A DNA stretch of 18,838 nt from Desulfofustis sp964433645 (GCA_964433645.1 CAYSSK010000079.1:1-18838); one strand, 5' to 3'. Counted from the stretch's first letter, positions 1 through 8,539 are shown. Program-made: numbers and translations. Notes: generated by a model not told the origin, from the sequence alone.

Positions 1-2309
1 ACCTCTCCCCGATCGGCATAACCGCGGCGTTTGGCATTGACCAGCTCCCGGTACAGTGCTTCGGTCTCCTCGCACATCTGTTTCATGGTAAAGGTGCGGT
101 TGACCAGCTCGCGGCCGGCTCGGCCGAAAGCAGCCCGCCGTTCGGCGGATTGCAGCGCTTCGTCGAGAGCCCGGGCCAGGTCCGCGGCATCTCCCGGCGT
201 GACCAACCACCCGGTACGACCCGGTGTAACGGTTTCCAGGCTGCCGCCATGGGCGGTGGCGACGACGGCCTTGCCCATGGCCATGGCCTCGATTGTCGTC
301 CGGCCAAAGGCTTCCGGCTCGTTCGAGGAGGCCGAAACGACGATGTCGGCAAGCATCAGCGCGGCCGGCATATCGTCGCAATAACCAACCAGTGACAGAC
401 GATCTGCAAGCCGGTTTTCCCCGATCAGAGCGCTCAACTCCTCGGTGAATTTCGGATTGTCCTTGATGTCACCGATCAGCAGCGCCTGGTAGCGGGCAGT
501 GCTCATCATGGCCAAGGCCCTGACAAAAACATCTTGTCCCTTGAGCCTGGTCAGGCGACCGGGCAGGATGATCAACGGTTTGCCGGCGTCGATGTTCCAC
601 GCATTTCGCAGTCGTTCGACCCTGGCCGTAGCGATGGCCGACGGATCGAAAATCTCCTTGTCGACACCCCGAAAGATCAGCTTGATGCGGTGGTGGACCC
701 CGTATGCTTCCCTGATATGTCGTTCGATGCTTCTGGAAATGGCGATAATCCCCTCGCCCTTGGTCATGATCGCACTGTAGCGATTCACCGAATAAAACCC
801 GTGAAAGGTGGTGACAAGTGTCGGACGGTATTTTTTGGGCAGTGATTTCCAGGCAATATAGCCGATCCAGGCGGGCATCCTGGAGCGCAGGTGGAGAATG
901 TCAATCTGTTCGTTTTTCAGCATTCGACGCAGCGGCAGCACATATTTCAATGCCAGGGGGCTTTTTTTGCCCACCTGCCAGTTGACATGACGGCTCCCTT
1001 CGGCCTCCAGCTGTCCCACCAGCCGTCCACCGCCGGAAATCACGAAAGAGCGATGGCGACGGCCGGCAAGATAGCGGCCGATTTCCAGCGTTCCCCGCTC
1101 CACCCCGCCGCTTTCCAGCTCAGGCAGCATCTGCACGACGGACAGGATCTCGCCGCTGCGTCGCTTGCGCTTCTCTTCCAGCAACCGGCGATAACAATCG
1201 ATGGTTTTCTCGCACATGCACCGAGCGGTAAAATGGTTCTGCACCCAGCGCTGTCCCCTGGCCCCGATCTCGGCCAGCAATCCGCTATCCGTCAGCACCC
1301 GGCGCAGACAGGCGGCCAGATCGTCGGCATTGGCCGGTTCGACAAACCAGCCGGTCTCATCTTCCCGCACCGTCTCAAGACTGCCTCCGTGTCTGGTGGC
1401 AATGACCGGCCGGCCCATGGCCATGGCCTCGATGGCCACCTTGCCGAAGGCCTCGGGCTGACTCGACGAGGCCGATACGATCAGATTCGAAGCAAGCAGG
1501 GCGGCGGGCATATCGTCGCAATGCCCGACCAATCTGATTCGATCCTCAAGCTGATGACTGCCGATCAAGTCCCTGAGTCGTTTGGTAAATGACTGATTTT
1601 CATCGGTGTCGCCGACACACAACGCGCAAAAGGGGATCTCTTTGATTTTGGCCAGTGCCTCGACGAAGACATCCTGTCCCTTCCAACTGGTAATCCTGCC
1701 CGGCAGCATGATAAACGGACCAGCCTGATCGTCGATGCCCCAGGTCTTTTTCAACTCGGTCACCCGCTGCTCGGCAACGTTGGCCGGAGCAAATACGGCC
1801 GGGTCGTAGCCGCCGTAGATCAACTCGATCCGCTGCGGGTCGAGTTGATAGTTGCTGAGGATATGTTCTCTGATCGTGTCGGAAACCGCGATAACCCGTT
1901 CACCCCTGGTCATGATGGTCGAGTAGGCGTTCACCGAATAGAAACCGTGAAAACTGGTGACCAGTGCCGGGCGGGTTGCCGAATTCATGCTCTTCCAGGC
2001 ACAATAGCCGATCCACGCCGGCAACCGGGACCTCAAGTGAAGGATATCGACCCGCTGATCAACGAGAAAAGCACGCAGTCGGGATATATACTTCAGGCAC
2101 CGAGCACTCTTGGTGCCGATATCTTTCCAATAGACATGACTCACCCCATTTCGCTCGAGTTGCCGGACCAATCGGCCACCTCCCGAGATAACCACCGATC
2201 GATGTCCTTCTCTGGCCAGGTAGATGGCGAAATCAAGGGTTTCTCCTTCAACGCCGCCTTCATCCATTTCCGGAACGACCTGTACTACCGTAAGCTGTTC
2301 GGCCACCAT
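1..2309 (-). CDS. Tandem double GT4 glycosyltransferase (two fused GT-B modules), partial at the left edge
   Basis: One minus-strand frame runs from ATG 2309 to the window edge (769 complete codons) with no stop; I read it codon by codon. It holds two homologous GT4-type modules. Module 1 has the VVPEMDEGGVE acceptor-side loop near residue 11, FHGFYSVNAY, and the EX7E nucleotide-sugar motif in PEAFGKVAIEAMAMG (E286, E294). Module 2, starting near residue 390, repeats all of these: LPELESGGVE, FHGFYSVNRY, and PEAFGRTTIEAMAMG (E666, E674). The offset is about 380 residues. A short basic linker with EEKRKRRSG joins them. By eye about half or more of aligned residues are identical. The start overlaps the end of the ELM1-type gene by 25 bp, and GAGGGA lies about 12 nt upstream. 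GT4 enzymes transfer sugars from activated donors. With the ELM1 neighbour, a cytoplasmic role in lipopolysaccharide core or similar glycan synthesis is likely, but donor and acceptor cannot be told. The C-terminus lies outside the window. Confidence 0.88.
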   Translation of the reverse strand, partial: MVAEQLTVVQVVPEMDEGGVEGETLDFAIYLAREGHRSVVISGGGRLVRQLERNGVSHVYWKDIGTKSARCLKYISRLRAFLVDQRVDILHLRSRLPAWIGYCAWKSMNSATRPALVTSFHGFYSVNAYSTIMTRGERVIAVSDTIREHILSNYQLDPQRIELIYGGYDPAVFAPANVAEQRVTELKKTWGIDDQAGPFIMLPGRITSWKGQDVFVEALAKIKEIPFCALCVGDTDENQSFTKRLRDLIGSHQLEDRIRLVGHCDDMPAALLASNLIVSASSSQPEAFGKVAIEAMAMGRPVIATRHGGSLETVREDETGWFVEPANADDLAACLRRVLTDSGLLAEIGARGQRWVQNHFTARCMCEKTIDCYRRLLEEKRKRRSGEILSVVQMLPELESGGVERGTLEIGRYLAGRRHRSFVISGGGRLVGQLEAEGSRHVNWQVGKKSPLALKYVLPLRRMLKNEQIDILHLRSRMPAWIGYIAWKSLPKKYRPTLVTTFHGFYSVNRYSAIMTKGEGIIAISRSIERHIREAYGVHHRIKLIFRGVDKEIFDPSAIATARVERLRNAWNIDAGKPLIILPGRLTRLKGQDVFVRALAMMSTARYQALLIGDIKDNPKFTEELSALIGENRLADRLSLVGYCDDMPAALMLADIVVSASSNEPEAFGRTTIEAMAMGKAVVATAHGGSLETVTPGRTGWLVTPGDAADLARALDEALQSAERRAAFGRAGRELVNRTFTMKQMCEETEALYRELVNAKRRGYADRGE

Positions 2310-3235
2310 CGCTTGATAATTTCCCTCGCGCAGCGATCCGCTTCGTTGAGCGGTTCATGTTCTTGCCATTGGTCGGGATCGGCGAGCCATTTCGCCAAAG
2401 AGACCACCAGATTCTTGTCTACCAGATACCTCTCGCTATAGGCAAACTTGCTGTCCTTTTTTTTCCAGCGAACCGGCACGATTCCCACCCGGCAGCCGGC
2501 TGACAAGGCCTCATAGACCATTGAAATCGAATCGGCGGTGATCCAGACGGTACCATGCTGTTGATAGTGTTGTTCAATCCATCCCGGTTCGGTGTGGGCA
2601 AACGGGACGAACGTGACGTTTGGAAAGTCTGCCGCCAAGGCGGCGCATCGCGACTCGGTGGCTGCGGGGGTCCGTGGCGAACTCGTCATGGTCCAGGAAC
2701 GCACTGCCGATTTCTCAATGATACGAAGAATATCCGCAATAATCCGCTGCTCATCCCAAACGTGAGAATTTCCATCTTCACCACCGATGCAGAGCAGTCC
2801 GGTATCGCGTTGACGACTGGTCCCTGGTACGGCGGTGTTGGGTGGGCCGATGGTCAGAAACAGATTGTCGGCCGGTCGGACACGATCATGAATCGGCGCA
2901 CAGCACAGGTCGAATCGGCTGCGCAAAGGCCACGGCGGCGTCATACAGACCACGGACCGAGCCCGATGCACTCTCGCCCAGTTCAGCATCGGCACATGGG
3001 TTCGCGAGCCGGCACCGAGCACCAGGTCATATCCTGCCGCGGACTGCCGACGCCCCCGTCGGCCGAGAAAATAGCCCACCAAAGAAAGGGCGTCACCGGT
3101 CAGCGATTGATGGTCGACATCGATCTCATCGACGGCGACCTCGGCATATCGCCGCAATGATTCGGCGATACCCTTGGACTGTTTCATGTGTCCCGGGCGT
3201 CCGTCACGAAACAATGCGATTCGCAGTTTCTCCAT
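2285..3235 (-). CDS. ELM1-family (Mito_fiss_Elm1, DUF1022) putative glycosyltransferase
   Basis: The 316-residue protein begins MEKLRIALFRDGRPGHMKQS. The GRPGH loop (residues 12-16), the GAGSRTH segment (75-80), GGEDGNSHVW (151-160), TSSPRTP (184-190) and WITADSISMVYEALSAG (231-247) are typical of the ELM1 family (PF06258). Bacterial members are regarded as putative GT-B glycosyltransferases acting in envelope glycan synthesis, often beside lipopolysaccharide genes. The late TADSxSMxxEA segment resembles the nucleotide-sugar site of GT-B enzymes. No signal peptide or membrane segment is seen, so it should be cytoplasmic or peripheral at the inner membrane. It lies directly upstream of the double glycosyltransferase and overlaps its start, so the two are probably translated together on one glycan. 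No strong ribosome binding site precedes ATG 3235. The exact reaction is unknown; the family call is firm. Confidence 0.85.
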   Translation of the reverse strand: MEKLRIALFRDGRPGHMKQSKGIAESLRRYAEVAVDEIDVDHQSLTGDALSLVGYFLGRRGRRQSAAGYDLVLGAGSRTHVPMLNWARVHRARSVVCMTPPWPLRSRFDLCCAPIHDRVRPADNLFLTIGPPNTAVPGTSRQRDTGLLCIGGEDGNSHVWDEQRIIADILRIIEKSAVRSWTMTSSPRTPAATESRCAALAADFPNVTFVPFAHTEPGWIEQHYQQHGTVWITADSISMVYEALSAGCRVGIVPVRWKKKDSKFAYSERYLVDKNLVVSLAKWLADPDQWQEHEPLNEADRCAREIIKRWWPNSLR

Positions 3236-3274
3236 GAACCGGCCGTGTGGCGAATGTCATGTGGTTGGCGGAAA

Positions 3275-3294
3275 TGTGCCACGGTGATGGCACA
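3275..3294 (-). terminator. Small hairpin between the secretion ATPase and the ELM1-type gene
   Basis: On the minus strand TGTGCCA and TGGCACA form a perfect 7-bp stem around a 6-nt loop, followed by only three T residues. It lies 22 bp after the ATPase stop, in the 81-bp gap before the ELM1-type gene. It could weaken read-through between the two genes or stabilise the upstream message. The short T-run makes a strong intrinsic terminator doubtful. Confidence 0.3.
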
Positions 3295-3316
3295 CCAAAT
3301 GATACCGGCCGGGAGG

Positions 3317-5563
3317 TCAATGACCGTTCGGCCGTTGGGGAGGTCCCTGAGGGGGTTTTCGTTGCCCGCCTCCCGCCAGTTTGACGATGATCTGATTTGA
3401 CTTGAGAAGCCGGCTGGTCATTGTGGAGAAGAGGTGCGACGACACATCCGGGTATTTATGGATAATTTCATCGAGCTTATCCCCCGGAAACCGTTTCACG
3501 GTACTGCGTCCCTGAGAAATGATCGAAGCGGTGCGCTGCTCGCCGGAAATGGCGGCCATCTCACCGAAATATTCACCGGGCTCGGTCAATTCGGCGATCT
3601 TCTTGCCGCCCTTGACCACGGTCAGTCCCCCCCTGATCAACTTGAAAAAATCGATATCACGATTGCCCTCGCGAATAATGACATCGCCGTCCTCGTATTC
3701 TTCAACATCGGGGTTTACCAGATAGGCCGGCAGGCTTTCCTCATGGGCAACGGTGCGCCGCAGCGCCTCCTCAAGGCTGGTAATCCCCTGCCGCACTTTG
3801 TTGAGGGCCGCCTGGCGCAGCGGAGTCATCCCGTCCTGGGTTGCGACTTTGCGCAGCTGATCTTCGGGAACCTCGGCGCTGATGGCCTTGGCGACATCCT
3901 CGGTTATCTCCATCAACTCGAAGAAACCGACCCGGCCCCGATAGCCCAGACCGTTGCAGTCGGGACAGCCGACCGGGCCGTACACCGTCAGGCCCTCGAG
4001 ATCCTCCTCCTGAAAACCGGCCCGGATCAACTCCTTGGGGTCATGCTCCGCTTCTTTTTTACACTTCTGACAAAGGCGCCGGCCAAGCCGCTGCGACAGG
4101 ACCATGGTAACTGAAGAGGCGATCATGTACGGCGGCACCCCGATGTCGATAAGACGGCCGATGGTCGCGGCACTGTCGTTGGTGTGCAGCGTCGAAAAAA
4201 CCAGATGGCCGGTCATCGCCGCTTTGATCGCGATTTCGGCCGTTTCATAGTCGCGGATCTCGCCGACCATGATGATATCGGGATCCTGGCGCAAAAATGC
4301 CTTCAGCGCGGCGGCAAAGGTCATCCCCACTTCCTGATGGACGTTGACCTGGTTGATGCCTTTAAAGTTGAATTCGACCGGATCCTCGGCCGTCAGAATT
4401 TTGATATCCTCGCTGTTCAGCGAGTTCAACGCCGAATAGAGCGTTACCGTCTTGCCGGAACCGGTCGGCCCGGTCACCAGCAGCAATCCCTGCGGCCGGG
4501 ACAGACAGCGCCTGAGCATCTCAAAGGTATTCTTTTCGAAACCGAGGTGGGTCAGATCGACATTGAGCGCGCCCTTATCGAGGATACGCATAACCACCGA
4601 TTCACCGAACAGCGTCGGCAGCGAGGACACGCGAAAATCCACCGACCGGTTCTTGCCCATACGCATCTTGATCCGCCCATCCTGGGGAATGCGCCGTTCG
4701 GTAATATCGAGCCCCGAGAGAATCTTGACCCGGGCGACCATCGCGTTTTTGATGGTCAGCGGCAGGTTCATCGATTTATAGAGCGAACCGTCCTTTCGAT
4801 ACCGCACCTGCATGCTGCGCTCATAGGGCTCGATATGGATATCTGAGACGCCCTCCTGCACGGCCTTGACCAAGATACCGTTGACCAGCTTGATGATCGG
4901 TGCATCGGAGGCGGCGAATTGATCGAGTCCGGCGTCGTCGTCACCGGTCTCGATCTCAAAGGTGTCGGCAGCTTCGGCGACAATGGCGCCGAAGTCGTCT
5001 ACTTCGGTGATCGAGATCTCGTCCTGCGCTTCCTCACCGACAAAAAACGTTTTCGCTTCCTCTTCGTTGATGTCGTAGTATTTTCTGTACGCCTCGACGA
5101 TATCTCTTTCCGTCGAAACGCAGACGGAGAGTTCCTTGCCCAACTCGTCCTGCAATTCTTCGACCGCCGTCGCATCGGACGGTTCGGCCATGGTCACCTG
5201 CAGGGTATTGCCCGCCATGCGCAGCGGGAAGGCCATATATTTCTTGGCGAGATCGTAGGAGATCAGCTTGATCGCTTCCGAACTGGGCGGCTCATTTTTT
5301 ATGACCGCGGCCGGATAGTTGTGGTGCCGGCTGAGAAAATTATAGACCGTGTCTTCGTCGATATATTCGAGCTGGCGAAGAACGGCGCCCATCCGGGCGC
5401 CGTTCTTCTGAACTTCTCGCTTGGCGGTCTCAAACTGAGTGGCGGTGATATAGCCCGCCTTGCTCAACAGCTCACCCAGCTTGATTTTTCCGGCGCCCGA
5501 TCGGTCCTTTACCGTCTTTTTGATGGAGGACTTACGGGTTGCGCTGGTTGCAGATGTCGCCAT
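3317..5563 (-). CDS. PilB/GspE-type type II secretion or type IV pilus ATPase with a C-terminal cyclic-nucleotide-binding domain
   Basis: This 748-residue protein has three parts. Residues 25-165 are an MshEN-like N-domain with two repeats (KLGELL at 28-33, RMGAVL at 57-62). Residues about 215-610 are the hexameric ATPase core: Walker A GPTGSGKT (365-372), Asp box TAEDPVE (391-397), Walker B with MVGEIRD (432-438), His box with TLHTND (458-463), and a zinc site of C498, C501, C533 and C536. Residues about 615-722 are a cNMP-binding fold whose phosphate cassette keeps FGE (666-668) and R677-T678. A Gly/Pro/Gln-rich tail ends the protein. The family powers pilus or pseudopilus assembly at the inner membrane. 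The usual length is about 550-580 residues, so the cNMP domain is an extra. No pilin, PilC/GspF or secretin gene is present here, so the machine it serves is unknown. No clear Shine-Dalgarno precedes ATG 5563. A TATACT box (5611-5616, minus strand) is a weak promoter candidate. Confidence 0.92.
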   Translation of the reverse strand: MATSATSATRKSSIKKTVKDRSGAGKIKLGELLSKAGYITATQFETAKREVQKNGARMGAVLRQLEYIDEDTVYNFLSRHHNYPAAVIKNEPPSSEAIKLISYDLAKKYMAFPLRMAGNTLQVTMAEPSDATAVEELQDELGKELSVCVSTERDIVEAYRKYYDINEEEAKTFFVGEEAQDEISITEVDDFGAIVAEAADTFEIETGDDDAGLDQFAASDAPIIKLVNGILVKAVQEGVSDIHIEPYERSMQVRYRKDGSLYKSMNLPLTIKNAMVARVKILSGLDITERRIPQDGRIKMRMGKNRSVDFRVSSLPTLFGESVVMRILDKGALNVDLTHLGFEKNTFEMLRRCLSRPQGLLLVTGPTGSGKTVTLYSALNSLNSEDIKILTAEDPVEFNFKGINQVNVHQEVGMTFAAALKAFLRQDPDIIMVGEIRDYETAEIAIKAAMTGHLVFSTLHTNDSAATIGRLIDIGVPPYMIASSVTMVLSQRLGRRLCQKCKKEAEHDPKELIRAGFQEEDLEGLTVYGPVGCPDCNGLGYRGRVGFFELMEITEDVAKAISAEVPEDQLRKVATQDGMTPLRQAALNKVRQGITSLEEALRRTVAHEESLPAYLVNPDVEEYEDGDVIIREGNRDIDFFKLIRGGLTVVKGGKKIAELTEPGEYFGEMAAISGEQRTASIISQGRSTVKRFPGDKLDEIIHKYPDVSSHLFSTMTSRLLKSNQIIVKLAGGGQRKPPQGPPQRPNGH

Positions 5564-5653
5564 AAAACACTATATCCGTTGAATTTGGATCAACAACAAG
5601 ACTCACATCGAGTATACAACACCTGCATCGCCAAATATATCATTTTCTGCGTC

Positions 5654-7417
5654 CTAGAAAACGCCGGTAACCCGCCCCGACTCAGGATCCACATCAACCC
5701 GGCGATACGCCGGATCAGATCCGGTTCCGGGCATCAGGCTGATCGTCCCGGCGACCGGCACGACAAACCCCGCCCCCTTATAGGTCAGGATATCACCGAC
5801 CGGCAGCGTCCATCCTGTCGGTACGCCCTTCAGTTTCGGATCGTGGGACAGTGACAGATGGGTCTTGACCATACAGGTCCCCATCGTTGCCATATCGGGA
5901 TCGGCGGCCAGCCGCTTCAATTTCGCCGCCGCATCGGCCGAATAGCTCACGCCGTCGGCCCCGTAAACCTCTTTGGCGATCAATTCGATCCGTTTGTCCA
6001 GCGGTGTATCGAGTTCATAAAGGAACTTGAAGTCGTTGGGCTCTTCACAGGCATCAATAACCGCATCGGCAAACTCGACGGCTCCATCCCCGCCTTTTTC
6101 CCAATGGCGCGACAGGGCAACCCGGGCACCGGCCGATTCGCAGAGTCGGCGCACAGCCTTGATCTCGTTATCGGTATCGGAATAGAAGGCATTGATGCAG
6201 ACCACCGGATTGATCCCGGCTTTCTTGACGGTTTCGATATGGTGGAGCAGGTTCTGGGTGCCCGCCTCGACCCAACCGACATTTTCGTTCTGGTATTCCG
6301 CCGGCATCGGCTTGCCGGGAACCGGGATCGGCGCGCCGCCGTGACATTTCAGGGCCCGGATGGTGGCAACGACGACCGCGCAATTGGGTTTGTTGCCGGA
6401 ATAACGGCATTTGAGGTTCCAGAATTTCTCGAAACCGATATCGGCGCCGAAACCGGACTCGGTCACGTTGTAATCGGCAAGTTTCAGACCGACCCGGTCG
6501 GCGATGACCGACGACTGGCCGATGGCGATATTGGCAAACGGTCCGGCATGTACCAGTACCGGCTGACCCTCGAGGGTCTGCATCAGGTTCGGGTTGATGG
6601 CCTGGACCATCCAGGCGGTCATCGCCCCATCGACCTCGAGATCGGCGGTGGTTATCGGCCGATCCTGCCTGTCGTAGGCAACGACGATTTTGCCGATCCG
6701 TTGACGCATATCCGCCAGATCGGTGGCCACCGCCAGGATCGCCATGATTTCTGAAGAAACGGCAATACCGAAGCTGGACTGCATCGTAAATCCGTCGGCC
6801 TTGCCGCCGATACCGATGGTAATATTGCGCAGCGCCTGGGCGCAGAAGTCGATAATCCAGCGAAACTCGACTTTTTTCGGGTGGATGTCGAGCCGCTTCA
6901 GATTGCGCTGGGCCAATTGTTCGTCGGTATAGTTGGCCTCATGCTGCATCCGGGAGGTCAGGGCGACCATCCCGAGATTGTGGGCGTTCATAATGGCGTT
7001 GATATCCCCGGTCAGACCAAGGGAAAACTCGTTGAGCGGTATGCATTGGGCAAGACCGCCGCCGGCCGCGGAGCCCTTGATATTCATGGTCGGGCCGCCC
7101 GACGGCTGACGGATGGCGCCGATGACCGATTTATTGCGCTTGCCGAGCCCCTGTACCAGTCCCATGGCCGAGGTCGATTTCCCTTCGCCGAGCGGGGTCG
7201 GGGTAATGGCCGTCACATCCACATACTTGCCGTCAGATTTGTTGCCGAGTCGGTCGAGAATCCGGCGATAATCGAGCTTGGCGACATAATGGCCGTACGG
7301 CAACAGTTCTTCTTTTTCCAGGCCAAGTTCCTCCCCGATCTGGTACACCGTCTTCATCCTGGTTTCCGCTTCCTGCGCGATTTCCCAATCTGCGTGTTTT
7401 GTCGGATCAAGCACCAT
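5654..7417 (-). CDS. fhs: Formate-tetrahydrofolate ligase (10-formyl-THF synthetase)
   Basis: The enzyme joins formate to tetrahydrofolate with ATP, giving 10-formyl-THF for purine and formyl-Met-tRNA synthesis. In acetogens and many sulfate reducers it is the second step of the methyl branch of the Wood-Ljungdahl pathway. The P-loop TPTPLGEGKST lies at residues 72-82. IRQPSGGPTMNIKGSAAGGG and the long conserved FTMQSSFGIAVSSE and GFGADIGFEKFWNLKCR segments fit the family throughout. Length from the chosen start is 587 residues, slightly above the common 560. I start at ATG 7417 because GGGAGG lies 6 nt upstream; an in-frame ATG at 7438 has no such site. The neighbours thyX and nifUS lie upstream but across a hairpin and a good promoter, so fhs is probably its own transcription unit. 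No CODH/acetyl-CoA synthase or folD gene is in view, so use in full acetyl-CoA metabolism is inferred only. Confidence 0.97.
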   Translation of the reverse strand: MVLDPTKHADWEIAQEAETRMKTVYQIGEELGLEKEELLPYGHYVAKLDYRRILDRLGNKSDGKYVDVTAITPTPLGEGKSTSAMGLVQGLGKRNKSVIGAIRQPSGGPTMNIKGSAAGGGLAQCIPLNEFSLGLTGDINAIMNAHNLGMVALTSRMQHEANYTDEQLAQRNLKRLDIHPKKVEFRWIIDFCAQALRNITIGIGGKADGFTMQSSFGIAVSSEIMAILAVATDLADMRQRIGKIVVAYDRQDRPITTADLEVDGAMTAWMVQAINPNLMQTLEGQPVLVHAGPFANIAIGQSSVIADRVGLKLADYNVTESGFGADIGFEKFWNLKCRYSGNKPNCAVVVATIRALKCHGGAPIPVPGKPMPAEYQNENVGWVEAGTQNLLHHIETVKKAGINPVVCINAFYSDTDNEIKAVRRLCESAGARVALSRHWEKGGDGAVEFADAVIDACEEPNDFKFLYELDTPLDKRIELIAKEVYGADGVSYSADAAAKLKRLAADPDMATMGTCMVKTHLSLSHDPKLKGVPTGWTLPVGDILTYKGAGFVVPVAGTISLMPGTGSDPAYRRVDVDPESGRVTGVF

Positions 7418-7423
7418 TGAATA

Positions 7424-7429
7424 CCTCCC
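7424..7429 (-). promoter_or_regulatory. Ribosome binding site of fhs
   Basis: GGGAGG sits 6 nt before ATG 7417 on the minus strand. It decides the start of fhs against the longer reading that begins at 7438. Confidence 0.75.
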
Positions 7430-7485
7430 TTTCATCATGTAGTTAGAGTTGGTGACGCACTTAAAGAACGGCCTGACAAATGAAC

Positions 7486-7513
7486 CTTATATCTGTTCAG
7501 TCTGCCATGTCAA
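7486..7513 (-). promoter_or_regulatory. Sigma-70-type promoter upstream of fhs
   Basis: On the minus strand a perfect -35 box TTGACA (7513-7508) is followed, after a 16-nt spacer, by TATAAG (7491-7486), one base from the -10 consensus. Transcription would begin near 7479, leaving a leader of about 60 nt before the fhs ATG. This is the clearest housekeeping-type promoter I see in the window, and it fits a strongly expressed one-carbon enzyme. Confidence 0.65.
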
Positions 7514-7535
7514 GGAGTTATCATCAGTGAGTTCT

Positions 7536-7575
7536 GCGGCGGCCCGCCTGGCTATTCATCCAGACGGGCCGCCGC
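7536..7575 (-). terminator. Long GC-rich hairpin after thyX
   Basis: Arms at 7536-7551 and 7560-7575 pair over 16 bp around an 8-nt loop. Read as minus-strand RNA the single mismatch becomes a G-U pair, so the stem is complete on that strand. It begins 31 bp past the thyX stop and ends 22 bp before the fhs -35 box. No T-run follows, so it is not a classical intrinsic terminator. It may act as a transcript-end stabiliser or with Rho. Its position suggests it separates the nifUS-thyX unit from fhs. Confidence 0.45.
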
Positions 7576-7606
7576 CCGGCGCAGCCGGTTGCTCTCACGG
7601 TAAAAA

Positions 7607-8539
7607 CTAGGTGTGCTGCAAAACGGGATAGCGGCGCTGCAGCTCCGCCGCCAACGGAATCATGATCTCCCGCATCGACGGTTCCGCCGCGGGGATCGTA
7701 CGCAGGCTGAAGATATGTCGCCATTGCAGAAGATTGCAATAGGTGACGATCTCCGTCTTGCAGGAATTGGGCAGGACGGTTCGGGCGGCCTGCGGCGTGC
7801 TCGTTTCGAGCAGCTGCAGGTAGATTCGCTCCGTCTCGGCCATGGCTTCACGCCAGAGTTCATACTCGGCCGAATTTTCTTTGAAAAACATCGGCTTGAT
7901 AAAACTGACCTGGTTGCCGAACTTGTCCTGGCTGTAGCGGCAATAGCGCTGACTCTCCTGCAGAAACGAACAGGGACGATGCCGAACCAGCTCGTGAGTC
8001 ACGGCCCGATTGACAATGAATGTGACGCCGACATAGCGGTGCCGCAGCAACAACGGCCCGGGCAATAGTTCCACCTCCGGCAGCGCCACTTTTTCAACAT
8101 CTATGCCATCGATGTCAGTCGCCGTTGCGGTCGAATCGGCAACTCCTTCAAAAAGATAGGGATGGCGTCCGGCAAGAAACCCGACCATGGCCGCAACCAA
8201 TCGGCTCCGCGATGCGTACCCGGCACACTCACGGAAAGCCCGCACCGAACCGGTCACCAACAACCCGTTGCGGTAGGGATCGATCACTAAATATTTCGGC
8301 TGCAGCGCATAGAGCGGCTCGAGTTCCAGGTCGCCGGTCAGCAGCAGCGTCACGACGGCCATTTCCAGTACCGAATTGTGACCGTGGGCGGCAATTTTTT
8401 GCACAAAGGGCAAGGCCGAATCGGAACTGATCAACCCTTCGCTCTTGTAGCAGATACGGCCGCAGGCCTCCAGCCGAACGACCAGGGATGCCCGATCCAG
8501 TTCATCTTGTATCTGATAGCTGGGTTCAACAATGAGCAT
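7607..8539 (-). CDS. thyX: Flavin-dependent thymidylate synthase ThyX
   Basis: ThyX makes dTMP from dUMP with methylene-THF as carbon donor and FAD/NADPH as reductant, releasing THF rather than DHF. The signature RHRX7S is present as RHRPCSFLQES (residues 186-196), followed by QRYCRYS. An early HGHNSVLEM segment (52-60) and the late ARTVLPNS and LRTIPAAEPSMREIM segments also fit. I start at ATG 8539, 1 bp after the nifS stop, with GGGAG 6 nt upstream; the longer frame from 8629 only overlaps nifS. At 310 residues it is longer than the usual 220-250. The extra length lies mainly before the signature, around residues 112-165, as in other long-form ThyX proteins. Tight packing with nifUS suggests shared transcription. 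No thyA is in view. Confidence 0.93.
   Translation of the reverse strand: MLIVEPSYQIQDELDRASLVVRLEACGRICYKSEGLISSDSALPFVQKIAAHGHNSVLEMAVVTLLLTGDLELEPLYALQPKYLVIDPYRNGLLVTGSVRAFRECAGYASRSRLVAAMVGFLAGRHPYLFEGVADSTATATDIDGIDVEKVALPEVELLPGPLLLRHRYVGVTFIVNRAVTHELVRHRPCSFLQESQRYCRYSQDKFGNQVSFIKPMFFKENSAEYELWREAMAETERIYLQLLETSTPQAARTVLPNSCKTEIVTYCNLLQWRHIFSLRTIPAAEPSMREIMIPLAAELQRRYPVLQHT

Noticed and set aside
891..2441. Plus-strand frames of about 200-230 codons opposite the double glycosyltransferase
   Set aside because: Their mutual similarity only mirrors the internal duplication on the minus strand, where the glycosyltransferase motifs are found.
1..3235. Reading the double glycosyltransferase as two separate genes
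   Set aside because: I read the codons through the junction at about 1100-1260 and found no stop; both modules share the same frame. A sequencing error cannot be excluded from this sequence alone.
4919..6754. Plus-strand frames of about 300 codons opposite the ATPase and fhs
   Set aside because: Both lie over strongly conserved genes, have no ribosome binding site and no known motif.
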